Of a stretch of 64,000 nucleotides of DNA, positions 1-10,456 are shown one piece after another (within the stretch, counting starts at the first letter, position 1; each line of letters begins with the position of its first letter). The position numbers and the translations under genes are program-made. The DNA is taken from the NCBI RefSeq assembly GCF_000166135.1, contig NC_014666.1, positions 372,001 through 436,000 on the forward strand. Reading direction: 5' to 3'. The DNA is from Pseudofrankia inefficax. GTDB taxonomy: Bacteria; Actinomycetota; Actinomycetes; Frankiales; Frankiaceae. The notes beneath the pieces are model-generated. The model had not been told where the DNA came from and did no database searches. It was given only the letters and a program-made list of their open reading frames with translations.

Positions 1-189
1 GTGCCCGAATGGGTGGCTTGGCGGCTCCAGCTCGACGCGCCGGCCAGGTTCCCCGACTGCCGACTTGGCGCCGCCGGTCTAGTATTCAGGCCTGGGAGAT
101 CATGTTCTTCCGAAGATCGATATTATTCACTCTGTCATTGCCGGTGGCGGGTACTTGATGTTGAGCGCGCCGCGGAGGAAGTAGGAGCA

Positions 190-402
190 ATGGAGCTCGT
201 GCCGCTTGCCCAGTCCAGCTGCGGGACGTCGACGTGCCCAGGCGTCTTCGAGGCGTCTGACGGGTCCGTGGTCGTTCAGGGTTATGTTGTGCCTACGCAG
301 CGCTACGCTGACGGGGTGCCAGACGGGGAGGCCCGAGTGCAGATTCCTCGCGACCTGCTCATCAGAGCGGCGCGCAGTCTGCCAGACTGGGATGGACAGT
401 AG
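190..402 (+). CDS. Small conserved protein beside XRE/DUF5753 regulator
   Basis: This 70-residue protein has no recognised enzymatic motif. It carries a short Cys-x(5)-Cys-Pro segment near the N-terminus, a DGSVVVQGY segment and a C-terminal IPRDLLIRAARSL helix. The ATG at 190 is preferred because GGAGGA at 174-179 lies ten bases upstream; the frame is open to the window start, but the extra N-terminal residues look non-coding. It lies 83 bp upstream of an XRE-DUF5753 regulator on the same strand. Short proteins commonly accompany such regulators in actinomycetes (the DUF397-type partner arrangement). This one is not a clear DUF397 protein, but the position suggests it is the regulator's partner. 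Function is otherwise unknown. Confidence 0.65.
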   Translation: MELVPLAQSSCGTSTCPGVFEASDGSVVVQGYVVPTQRYADGVPDGEARVQIPRDLLIRAARSLPDWDGQ

Positions 403-485
403 TCGGGCCGGGTAGCTGCGCCATCGGGCCTGGTGTACTGGGTCTCGACCCGGCGTAATTGTTCTCGCGGAAGCGGAGGGCTGTC

Positions 486-1400
486 GTGGCGGACGATATT
501 GTCGATGTCGTTCCGTCACTTGGCGTTCCCGCGCTTGGTGCGGAGCCGGGCTCCTCGACATTGGCTGGGGAGCTCGGTCGCGCGCTTGCTGGGTTGCGCA
601 AGCGCAAGGGGATGACGGGGGAGGAACTCGGCCGGGCGATCGGCGCGAGTCAGGCGAAGATCTCGAAGATCGAGCGGGGAGCGCTGCGGCCGAGCCCGTT
701 GGACGTTGAGAAGATCGTGTTGGCCCTGGACGGTTCGAAGGACGCCCTGCACGAGTTGGTGGGGCAGGCGACCGAGTTGCAGGCTCTGAGTAGCCGCCCG
801 CGGTTGCCGCGTCGTGGCCCGGTTAACCAGCAGGACTATGCCGATCTTGAGAGTCGCGCCACGCTGGTGCGTGACTTCGAGCCGATCACCGTTCCAGGCC
901 TGATGCAGATCAGTGAGTACACCCGCCGGGTGATCAACGCGTTCCATGCGGTCGACATTGGTGACCATGAGTCGAAGTGGGCCGAGACTGCGGCGAAGGT
1001 GACGCAGCGGCTCCAGCGCCAGGAGCGGCTCTACGACACCAACAAGACGTTTGAGTTCATCCTGCTGGAGAACCTGCTCAACAACATGTATGTCACTCCG
1101 GGGTACATGCTGGCGCAGGTCGACCGAATCGAGCAGATCGCGAAGCTGCCGAACGTGACGGTGCGGATCGTCCCGATGACGGCCCAGCTCGGCCTGCCAC
1201 CGAGCCACGGATTCATGATCTTTGACGACGATGTGGTCGTCACCGAATCCCTGGACGCGACCGTCTACCAGGACCGGCGCAGTGTCGAGTTCTACACCCA
1301 CTTCTTCGAGAGCTACCGCGAGCTCGCGAATGCCGACCTCTTCGAGGTCCTCGAGCGCTACAAGGCGCGCTACGCCGACATGGCGATGCCCAAGCCCTGA
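486..1400 (+). CDS. XRE-family transcriptional regulator with DUF5753
   Basis: The 304-residue protein has an N-terminal helix-turn-helix of the XRE/Cro type at about residues 29-85 (LGRAIGASQAKISKIERG is the recognition region). A DUF5753 domain follows at about 112-300, with the typical ITVPGLMQISEYTRRVI start and YQDRRSVEFYTHFFESYREL end. The GTG at 486 is chosen because GGAGGG at 475-480 is correctly spaced; an earlier in-frame start at 459 has no such site. Members of this family (WhiJ-like regulators of streptomycetes) control development or antibiotic production, often with a small partner protein. The 70-residue protein just upstream may play that part. The target genes cannot be inferred. 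Confidence 0.9.
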   Translation: MADDIVDVVPSLGVPALGAEPGSSTLAGELGRALAGLRKRKGMTGEELGRAIGASQAKISKIERGALRPSPLDVEKIVLALDGSKDALHELVGQATELQALSSRPRLPRRGPVNQQDYADLESRATLVRDFEPITVPGLMQISEYTRRVINAFHAVDIGDHESKWAETAAKVTQRLQRQERLYDTNKTFEFILLENLLNNMYVTPGYMLAQVDRIEQIAKLPNVTVRIVPMTAQLGLPPSHGFMIFDDDVVVTESLDATVYQDRRSVEFYTHFFESYRELANADLFEVLERYKARYADMAMPKP

Positions 1401-1442
1401 TCGACCCGAGCCCTGAACAAGGCTGAGGGCTTGCCCGTCGCC

Positions 1443-1519
1443 ATGATCGCTGTTTCGGCCCTCTGGTGGCTGCGAAACAGCCCCGGGCACGACCATCCGA
1501 GGGCTGAAACAGCGATCAT
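1443..1519. repeat. 77-bp palindromic intergenic element, copy A
   Basis: The 21-base arms at 1443-1463 and 1499-1519 are inverted copies with 20 of 21 positions matching, flanking a 35-base centre. The same architecture (21 + 35 + 21) recurs at 38853-38929 and 61856-61932 with closely related arms. Here it sits in the convergent gap between the XRE regulator and the HAD phosphatase, so it could form a bidirectional transcript-ending hairpin. It could equally be a REP- or MITE-like mobile palindrome. The function is inferred. Confidence 0.85.
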
Positions 1520-1621
1520 CGGGCTGCCGAGCTGCCGGGGGACCGGGGCGCGACCTTGCGGGAGCCGGCGTTGGCCCGGCGCGGAAGGTCCGGGGTGCGG
1601 TCGATCTCGGACTGGGTGGCC

Positions 1622-2410
1622 TCAGTCGAAGAGGCGTTCCAGAACGAGGGCGACGCCGTCCTGGTCGTTGGAGGCGGTAATCTCGTCGGCGGCCGCGAGG
1701 ACCTGCGGGTGGGCGTTGGCCACGGCGACGGCGTGGCCGGCCCAGGCGAGCATCGGCAGGTCGTTGAGCATGTCGCCGAAGGCGACGACGTCCGCCGCGG
1801 TGACCCCGCGGGCGGTGGCGACCTCGGCCAGCGCGACCGCCTTGGAGACGCCGGCGCCGGCGATCTCGATCAGCGTCTCGGTGGACCGGGTCACCACCGC
1901 CTCGGCGCCCGCGAGGTCCACGACCTTCTCGTAGACGTCGGCGAGCGACTCTCCGCTGCGGCGAACGAGCAGCTTGATGGGTGGCAGCGTCACCAGCAGG
2001 TCGGCGAGGTCGGCGACCAGCTCCAGCGGGTCGGGCCACATCGTGCGGAACCCGGGCTCCCGCCCGAACCTCAGCCCGCTCTCTACCGCGAACGCGACGT
2101 CCGGCACCATCTCCCGGATGGCCTGGGCCAGCCGTAGCGCCGCCCGCTGGTCGAGCTCGCGATGGTTGACCGTCGTCTGCGCGTCCAGGTCGTAGACGAG
2201 GGCACCGTTCGCGCAGACGGCGATGCCGGCGACCGAGGTCTTCGCGACGACGTCCGCCATCACCCGGATCGGTCGGCCGGTCACGAACACGACGGTCGCG
2301 CCGTGCTCGCGCACCCGGCGCAGGGCTCGACGGGTGCGCTCCGACACGGTGCCGTCCGACCGGATCAGGGTTCCGTCCAGATCGGTGGCGACGATCGCGG
2401 GAGGGGACAC
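1622..2410 (-). CDS. Cof-type HAD-superfamily phosphatase
   Basis: This 262-residue haloacid-dehalogenase hydrolase is of the Cof/IIB type. Motif I is TDLDGTL with the nucleophile Asp10 and acid Asp12. Motif II is VVFVTGRP. Motif IV is GDMLNDLPML at about residues 212-221, holding the Mg-binding aspartates. The C2B cap lies between them. Such enzymes dephosphorylate sugar phosphates or related metabolites, in the cytosol and with broad specificity, so the substrate is not predictable. The GTG at 2410 was chosen because it leaves three residues before motif I; the open frame runs further upstream but has no recognisable domain. It is divergent from hisE, 228 bp apart. Confidence 0.88.
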   Translation of the reverse strand: MSPPAIVATDLDGTLIRSDGTVSERTRRALRRVREHGATVVFVTGRPIRVMADVVAKTSVAGIAVCANGALVYDLDAQTTVNHRELDQRAALRLAQAIREMVPDVAFAVESGLRFGREPGFRTMWPDPLELVADLADLLVTLPPIKLLVRRSGESLADVYEKVVDLAGAEAVVTRSTETLIEIAGAGVSKAVALAEVATARGVTAADVVAFGDMLNDLPMLAWAGHAVAVANAHPQVLAAADEITASNDQDGVALVLERLFD

Positions 2411-2638
2411 AGCGACCCAGTCAACCAGCGCTGGGCCGTTTTCACCATGGTCATGTCGGGGCGCGGACCCAGGTCGCTCCGCGTGACGGCGCCGTGCGTC
2501 TGTGCCGCTGGGACAGCGGGGCCCGGGACCGCGGGCCCGCCCAGGTAACATGCGGTTCATGAGGTCTGTCGGCTGCACGCGCGCGTGCCTGGGCGCATGT
2601 GGTGGCGTCACCGCTTCCGCTGCCGAGGGTCGCCGGCC

Positions 2639-2902
2639 GTGAAGACCTTTGACGAGCTGTTCGTCGAGCTGTCCGCGAAGTGGCAGGACAAGACCCCGGG
2701 CTCCGGCTCCGTCGCCGCGCTCGAGGCCGGCGTGCACCACATCGGCAAGAAGCTGGTCGAAGAGGCTGCCGAGAGCTGGATGGCGGCCGAGTACGAGACC
2801 GGCGAGCGGGCCGCCGAGGAGCTCTCTCAGCTGATCTACTGGATTCAGCTCATGATGATCTCCCGTGGCCTCACCCCGGACGACGTCTACCTCCATCTCT
2901 GA
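2639..2902 (+). CDS. hisE: Phosphoribosyl-ATP pyrophosphatase HisE
   Basis: The 87-residue HisE hydrolyses phosphoribosyl-ATP to phosphoribosyl-AMP and pyrophosphate, the second step of histidine biosynthesis. The all-alpha MazG-like fold is recognisable by [17 protein letters not shown] and a second acidic helix ([13 protein letters not shown]), whose glutamates bind Mg. The length matches actinobacterial HisE. The GTG at 2639 gives the usual VKTFDELF start; an upstream in-frame ATG at 2585 would add 18 atypical residues. hisG follows after 112 bp on the same strand, the actinobacterial hisE-hisG pairing, so the two are probably co-transcribed. Confidence 0.95.
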   Translation: MKTFDELFVELSAKWQDKTPGSGSVAALEAGVHHIGKKLVEEAAESWMAAEYETGERAAEELSQLIYWIQLMMISRGLTPDDVYLHL

Positions 2903-3014
2903 CCCCGCACCCGGGTGTCGTATGCCCCTGGGGTGGCGCGGGTTCCGGCGACGTCAGACCACGTCGCGCCCCTTGCCCTGTGAGCGGCCACCATCGGCCT
3001 GAGATGACACGGAC

Positions 3015-3866
3015 ATGATCATGCTGCGTATCGCGGTACCGAACAAGGGCGCGCTCTCCGCCGCCTCCAGCCAGCTGCTCGGCGACGCCGGGTACCACGT
3101 GAAGCGGGACGGCGCCGAGCTCGTCGTCGCCGACGTCGAGAACGACATCGAGTTCTTCTTCCTGCGCCCGCGCGACATCGCGGTCTACGTCGGCGCTGGC
3201 CGCCTCGACGTCGGCATCACGGGCCGCGATCTGCTGCTGGACAGCGGGGTGCCGGCTCGGGAGCTCGTCGCGCTCGGCTTTGGGCACTCGACGTTTCGTT
3301 ACGCGGCGCCGAAGGGCGCCATCGCCGACGTCGCGGAGCTGGACGGGTTGCGTATCGCCACCTCGTTCCCCGGGCTGGTCCGCGCGGACTTCGCGGCTCG
3401 GGGGCTGACCGCGCAGGTGGTCACCCTGGACGGCGCGGTCGAGACCGCGGTGCGCCTGGGCGTCGCGGACGCCGTCGCCGACGTCGTGGAGACCGGGCGC
3501 ACGCTGCGCGCCGCGGGGCTGGAGCTCGTCGGTGAGCCGGTCATGCGGTCCGAGGCCATTATGATCACCAAGCAGGGCGCGGAGCTCGGGTCGGCGCAGG
3601 AGCGGCTGCTGCGCCGGGTCCAAGGTGTCCTCGTCGCCCGCCGATACGTGATCATGGACTATGACGCGCCGACCGACGTGCTGGAAAAGGCGTGCGAGAT
3701 CACCCCGGGCTTCGAGTCACCCACGATCTCGCCGCTGGCTCGGGAGGGCTGGGTCGCGGTCCGGGCCATGGTGCTGAAGGACGACGTCAACCGCACGATG
3801 GACGACCTGTGGGACCTCGGTGCCCGCGGCATCCTCGTCTCCGCGATCCAGGCCTGCCGCCTCTAG
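3015..3866 (+). CDS. hisG: ATP phosphoribosyltransferase HisG (long form)
   Basis: HisG condenses ATP with PRPP in the first committed step of histidine biosynthesis. At 283 residues it is the long form. A two-lobed catalytic region (LRIAVPNKGALS at the start; PRDIAVYVGAGRLDVGITGRDLL; the PRPP loop near ADAVADVVETGRTL) is followed by the C-terminal ACT-like domain for histidine feedback inhibition (about residues 210-283). The long form does not need HisZ, consistent with none being nearby. The ATG at 3015 is used; a second ATG at 3021 is equally possible. It is followed by a strong hairpin terminator shared with folE. Confidence 0.95.
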   Translation: MIMLRIAVPNKGALSAASSQLLGDAGYHVKRDGAELVVADVENDIEFFFLRPRDIAVYVGAGRLDVGITGRDLLLDSGVPARELVALGFGHSTFRYAAPKGAIADVAELDGLRIATSFPGLVRADFAARGLTAQVVTLDGAVETAVRLGVADAVADVVETGRTLRAAGLELVGEPVMRSEAIMITKQGAELGSAQERLLRRVQGVLVARRYVIMDYDAPTDVLEKACEITPGFESPTISPLAREGWVAVRAMVLKDDVNRTMDDLWDLGARGILVSAIQACRL

Positions 3867-4013
3867 GGCGTGCGCTGCGCGCCCGCCGTCGGGCGCTGGG
3901 GCGCCCGACAATGCGGATCTTGGCTGAGGTATTTGGCGTCGTTAGCCCGATACTGCCTGGCGAGGTGGTTGCGTTGGCGCCGCGCTGATGCGCCGTCACC
4001 TCTGACGGAGACA

Positions 4014-4053
4014 ACGACGAAAGCCCCCGGGCGAACCCGGGGGCTTTCGTCGT
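4014..4053. terminator. Bidirectional terminator between hisG and folE
   Basis: A perfect 18-bp stem (arms 4014-4031 and 4036-4053) closes a CGAA tetraloop. The arms begin ACGACGAAAG and end CTTTCGTCGT, so each strand has a run of A before and T after the GC core. It sits between convergent hisG and folE and can end transcripts from both sides. Confidence 0.92.
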
Positions 4054-4067
4054 GACTGGCTGAGCGG

Positions 4068-4768
4068 CTACCGGCGGTGGCTGCTCAGGATGAGGCTCAT
4101 GCCCTCGTTGCGGGTCGCGGGGGAGAGGAACTGGCCCCGGACCGCGGACGTGACCGTGCAGGCGCCAGGCTTGCGGACCCCGCGCATCGACATGCACAGG
4201 TGCTCCGCCTCGACGACCACCATGACCCCGCGCGGCTGGAGCACGTCCACCAGCGCGTCGGCGACCTGCGAGGTCAGCCGCTCCTGTACCTGCGGCCGGC
4301 GGGCATACAGGTCGACCAGCCGGGCCAGCTTCGACAGGCCGGTGATCTGGCCGTTCTCGTTCGGGATGTAGGCGACATGCGCCTTCCCTGAGAAGACGAC
4401 CAGGTGGTGCTCGCACAGCGACGAGAAGTCGATGTCGCGCACCAGCACCATCTCGTCGTGACCCTCGTCGAAGACGGTGGTCAGCACGTCGGCGGGGTCG
4501 CGGCCCAGCCCCTCGACCGCCTCCGCGTAGGCACGGGCGACCCGGTCGGGCGTCTTGCGCAGGCCCTCCCGATCCGGGTCCTCCCCGATGCCGATCAGCA
4601 GCTCACGCACCGCAGCGGCGACGCGGTCGTGGTCGAACGGGCGTATCCGACCGTTGCCCGGCCGGAACTCCGCGACGGCGGCGCCGGAACCTGACCCAGT
4701 CTCCGCCGCCGAGCCGCCCTCGTCATCGAGGTGGTCGAGGTCGGCGGACAGGAGGTCGGTCTCGGACG

Positions 4769-4772
<4 letters not shown>
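4068..4772 (-). CDS. folE: GTP cyclohydrolase I FolE
   Basis: FolE converts GTP to 7,8-dihydroneopterin triphosphate, the first step of tetrahydrofolate synthesis. The protein (234 residues from the chosen start) shows [20 protein letters not shown] with the zinc ligands Cys and His, and [16 protein letters not shown] with the third ligand Cys. The first 45 or so residues are a variable acidic extension. The TTG at 4772 is chosen because it overlaps the ftsH stop as TTGA and has AAAGGAAA just upstream; an ATG at 4817 inside ftsH is the alternative. The overlap implies translational coupling with ftsH, the usual actinobacterial order. Confidence 0.93.
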
Positions 4773-6925
<2,153 letters not shown>

Positions 6926-7336
6926 CTGCCTGGAGCGCTGGACACGCGCGCTCCACCCTCCTGACGTGTGTGCTGCCCTCGATCGGGATTCCCTTGTGCC
7001 GAGGGTACCGCCGGCACGCGCATGTCACCCACGCGTACAGCTGAGGAACGGTTCGCCAGCCCGCCGTGTTCCGTACGCGGCGGTCGGCCGGAACCGGGCG
7101 CGGAGCGCCCTTCGCGGACCTGCCGGATCGACTCCGTCGATCCGGCAGGAACCCCGGCTCCGCCTGGTCGGGCGCTGCGCGCCCTCCCCAGCGCTTGCTG
7201 TCCTGGCACCCTGAAGTCTGGGGTCGGAGTGAATCTAGGTCGGGTCCGTGGTTGGTTCACGCTGCCACCGATCTGGGAGGTTCGGAGCACGGAGGGCAGC
7301 CTTCCCAAGCGAGACGGGACGACGCGGAGCCGCCGG
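6926..7336. other. Intergenic region tilS/hpt to ftsH
   Basis: No gene is supported in these 411 bases. They contain the perfect palindrome at 7119-7149 and presumably the ftsH promoter on the minus strand. No RNA gene is recognisable. Confidence 0.6.
7119..7149. terminator. Perfect hairpin downstream of tilS-hpt
   Basis: The arms 7119-7132 and 7136-7149 are perfectly complementary (14 bp, CCTGCCGGATCGAC and its inverse) around a 3-base loop. It lies 188 bp beyond the Hpt stop and 194 bp before ftsH, both on the minus strand. It could terminate tilS-hpt transcripts or be a regulator site for ftsH; no T-run follows. Confidence 0.5.
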
Positions 7337-9157
7337 TCAGGACGGGCGGGGGCCTCGGGCGATTGCTTCGGGGGTGAGTGTCCCCACGAACGGCAAGGTT
7401 CGGTAGTGCTCGGCATAGTCGAGGCCGTAGCCGACCACAAAGGCGCTCGGGATGTCGAAACCGACATATCGGACGTCGACGTCGACGGTGATGGCCTCCG
7501 GCTTCCGGAACAGCGCCAGCACCTCAAGCGAGCCCGGGTTACGCGAACGCAGGTTCTTGAGTAGCCAGGACAGGGTCAGCCCGGAGTCGATGATGTCCTC
7601 GACTACCAGGACGTCGCGTCCCTCGATCGACCGGTCCAGATCCTTGAGGATGCGGACCACTCCGGACGAGGAACTCGCCGAGCCGTAGGACGACACGGCC
7701 ATGAACTCCATGGTCACGGGGGTACGCAGCGCCCGCGAGAGGTCGGCCATGACCATGACAGCGCCCTTGAGCACGCCCACCAGCAGCAGCTCGCGCCCGG
7801 CGTAGTCGGCGTCGACCTGCGCGGCGAGGGCGGCGATGCGGGTGGCGATCTCCTCCTCGCTGACGAGGACCTCGCCGATGTCCCCGTCGTGCCAGGGCGG
7901 CGTGTCGGCGGGCGCCGAGCCGGGTTTGCTCTGATCGGGCGAGCCGGTTGTGCTTTGATCAGCGGAGTCGGGTGCGCTCACTTCGGCCTGGCTCACCGGC
8001 ATGCCCTCCTCGGCGTCGGGCCGCGCGGCGTCAGGCCGGCGCGGCGATGGTCGCGGGCCGGTCGGCCCTGATGCAGCGTCGCCACCGTCCGCCGTCCCGC
8101 GGCGCCCGGACCTGGTCTCGCCCGGTCCGGCCACGCTGATCCTGTCACCTCGACGCCGGGCGGTGACGCCGGACGGCAGCGGGACCGGCTGCTGCCCGCG
8201 CCATCGGGTCACCAGCTCCTCCATCGCCCAGACGTGCTCGGCGCGCAGCGCGGACGCCGATGCGCCCAGCGCGAGCGCGGCCCGGCGCAGCACCCGGGTC
8301 CGCAGCGCGCTGGGTAACGACCCGAGCGCCTCGACGGCGAGTTCGACCGAACCAGCGCCGGCCGGTGAACCGGCGGTGGCCTGGGCATAGGCGTCATCCG
8401 TCAGCGCGTCGAGCGCCTCGGCATCGGCGCGCAGCAGGTCGGCGCTGCGGGACAACGACTCGGCGATACCAGGACCGAGCTGTTCCTCCAGCGCCGGCAG
8501 CAGGGCGTGCCGGACGCGGGCTCTGGCGAAGGCCGCGTCGGCGTTCGTCGGGTCCTCCCACACGTCTAGACCCTCGGCGCGGCAGGCGGCCCTGGTCTGC
8601 TCCTTGCGCAGTCCCAGCAGCGGCCGGCGCAGCAGTCCGTCGCGCGGCGACATGGCGCCCAGCGAGCGGGCCCCGGCGCCGCGGGCGAGCCTCAGCAGCA
8701 CGGTCTCGGCCTGGTCGTCCAAGGTGTGGCCGAGCAGCAGCGCCGCGGCGCCCAACCGTTCGGCGGCGGCCGCGAGCGCCGCCCGCCGGGCGTCCCGCGC
8801 GGCTCCCTCGGACCGGGCCGAGTGCGCGACCAACAGCTCCACCGGGTCCAACCGCAGCGCCCGGCCCTGCGCGACGACGGACTCGGCCCGCTGGTCGGAG
8901 GCGCCGTCCCAGCCGTGGTCGACCGTGAGCAGCCCGGCGCGCAGGGCGCGGCGCGGCGCGACGAACGCCGTCGCGGCGGCCAGCGCCAACGAGTCCGGCC
9001 CCCCCGAGCAGGCGACCAGCACCAGCGCTCCGGGCGGCAGATCGGCGACGGCGTGCCGCACGGCCAACCGGATGGCGGCCACGGCCGGCGCCGGCGACCC
9101 CGACGGGTGGATCCGCTGCCCGCTGGCGGGGCTCGCGGAACCGGTCACCCGCGGCAC
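7337..9157 (-). CDS. tilS-hpt: Fused tRNA-Ile lysidine synthetase TilS and hypoxanthine phosphoribosyltransferase
   Basis: One 606-codon frame encodes two enzymes. Residues about 40-340 are TilS, which makes lysidine at the wobble base of tRNA-Ile(CAU); the PP-loop motif SGGPDS is at 51-56. Residues about 435-606 are hypoxanthine phosphoribosyltransferase, a purine-salvage enzyme, with the PRPP motif [14 protein letters not shown] at 516-529. A Pro/Ser/Asp-rich linker joins them. In most actinomycetes these are adjacent separate genes. A Met codon at 8002 and a Val codon at 7996 follow a GAGGAGG sequence inside the linker, so free Hpt might also be made. The GTG start at 9157 directly follows the stop of the upstream metalloprotease gene. 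Confidence 0.92.
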   Translation of the reverse strand: MPRVTGSASPASGQRIHPSGSPAPAVAAIRLAVRHAVADLPPGALVLVACSGGPDSLALAAATAFVAPRRALRAGLLTVDHGWDGASDQRAESVVAQGRALRLDPVELLVAHSARSEGAARDARRAALAAAAERLGAAALLLGHTLDDQAETVLLRLARGAGARSLGAMSPRDGLLRRPLLGLRKEQTRAACRAEGLDVWEDPTNADAAFARARVRHALLPALEEQLGPGIAESLSRSADLLRADAEALDALTDDAYAQATAGSPAGAGSVELAVEALGSLPSALRTRVLRRAALALGASASALRAEHVWAMEELVTRWRGQQPVPLPSGVTARRRGDRISVAGPGETRSGRRGTADGGDAASGPTGPRPSPRRPDAARPDAEEGMPVSQAEVSAPDSADQSTTGSPDQSKPGSAPADTPPWHDGDIGEVLVSEEEIATRIAALAAQVDADYAGRELLLVGVLKGAVMVMADLSRALRTPVTMEFMAVSSYGSASSSSGVVRILKDLDRSIEGRDVLVVEDIIDSGLTLSWLLKNLRSRNPGSLEVLALFRKPEAITVDVDVRYVGFDIPSAFVVGYGLDYAEHYRTLPFVGTLTPEAIARGPRPS

Positions 9158-10357
9158 CTAGGCGGAGATGGACGGACGGCTACCCAGGACGCGAGCCATC
9201 CAGGCCCCTGGGTCGGCGATCTCGGCCTGGCTCGGCAGCGTAGCGGGCGACTGCCAGACCAGGTTGAACCCGTCGACACCCGCCTCGGCGACGACCGCGC
9301 GCACGAACGCGCCGCCCTGCCGGTACTGGCGCAGCTTCATGTCCAGGCCGAGCAGCCGGCGCACGAACCGGTCCAGCGGCGAGCCGCCGGAGCGACGGGT
9401 GTCGAACCTCGCGCGAATGTCGGCGACGGTCGGCACCACCTGCGGGCCGACGGCGTCCATCACCTGGTCGGCGTGGCCCTCCAACAGCGTCATGAGCGCC
9501 TGCAACCGGTCGAGCACCGACCGTTGGGCCGGCGTCTGGAGTGCCTCGACCACGCTCGGGGCGTCCGGGCCGCGGTCGCGCACGGCGCCGCGCAGCGCTC
9601 CGACGGCCGAGCGCAGCCGGTCCGCGAGCACGTCAGGGTCCAGGTCGGTGGCCTCGATGAAGGCGCCGATCTCGGACTCGAGGTGGGCGCGCAGCCACGG
9701 CACGGCGGTGAACTGGCTGCGGTGGGTCTGCTCGTGCAGGCACACCCACAGCCGGAAGTCACGCGGGACGACGCCCAACTGGCGCTCGGCGTGCGCGATG
9801 TTCGGCGCGACCAGGCTCAGCCGGCCCACCGGCCCCGCGCCGTCGGCCCAGTCGGACCGCGCCGGCGTGGCGGTCGGCCCGTACTCCTCGGGCGGGAGGA
9901 AGACCTCGTACTGGCCGAGAACCTTGCCCGCGAGGTAGGCGAGCGCCGAGCCGAGCTGCACGCCGGTGACGCGGCGGCCGACGGCCGTCGACAGCGAGCC
10001 CTTGGCGTTGTCGGCCAGCCGGTCGAGCAGCGGGGTAGTGATCATGCGAAGGCCGGCGACGTTGGAACGGGCCCATTCGGGCCGGTCGACGACGGCGATC
10101 GGCGTCACCGCTGCGGCCGGCCGCAGGTGGGTGTAGTCCTCGACGTGCCGCTCGGCGTCCACCGCGAGCCTGCGCAGGCTGCTGACGACCTCGTCGGCCT
10201 CGGCGCGGGTGAGCTGCGGGCCGGGCCGGACCAGCTTGCGGGCCGTCGCGACCGCCAGATCCCAGTCGACGGGCTGCTGGTCGGCGTGTTGCCCGTCGTC
10301 GGGCCGCTTGTCCTCGGGTTCGCTGTCCTGGGGCTGCGCGTCCACCACGGGGACCAC
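9158..10357 (-). CDS. Zinc-dependent metalloprotease-like protein (DUF2342)
   Basis: The 399-residue protein belongs to the actinobacterial DUF2342 (zincin-2) family, sometimes labelled coenzyme F420-associated. It has the zinc-binding HEQTH at 208-212 and a downstream EGHADQVMDAVG segment (about 297) that supplies the remaining ligand. No signal peptide or membrane segment is apparent, so it is probably cytosolic. Its substrate is unknown in the family. Several GTG codons (10357, 10348, 10345) are possible starts. The stop codon abuts the GTG start of tilS-hpt, so they are one operon. Confidence 0.85.
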   Translation of the reverse strand: MVPVVDAQPQDSEPEDKRPDDGQHADQQPVDWDLAVATARKLVRPGPQLTRAEADEVVSSLRRLAVDAERHVEDYTHLRPAAAVTPIAVVDRPEWARSNVAGLRMITTPLLDRLADNAKGSLSTAVGRRVTGVQLGSALAYLAGKVLGQYEVFLPPEEYGPTATPARSDWADGAGPVGRLSLVAPNIAHAERQLGVVPRDFRLWVCLHEQTHRSQFTAVPWLRAHLESEIGAFIEATDLDPDVLADRLRSAVGALRGAVRDRGPDAPSVVEALQTPAQRSVLDRLQALMTLLEGHADQVMDAVGPQVVPTVADIRARFDTRRSGGSPLDRFVRRLLGLDMKLRQYRQGGAFVRAVVAEAGVDGFNLVWQSPATLPSQAEIADPGAWMARVLGSRPSISA

Positions 10358-10456
10358 GCTACCCGCTCAGGGCTATTCGATCTTGAGAACCGCCACCCCG
10401 CCGATTCGCCGTGCGCCGGTCCGTGGCATCGCCCCGGATGCTGGCCGCGGGTGCGG

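Noticed and set aside
3911-3988. 25-residue frame starting MRILAEVFGVV between hisG and folE
   Set aside because: It has an ATG but no ribosome binding site and lies directly before the shared terminator; not enough evidence for a gene.
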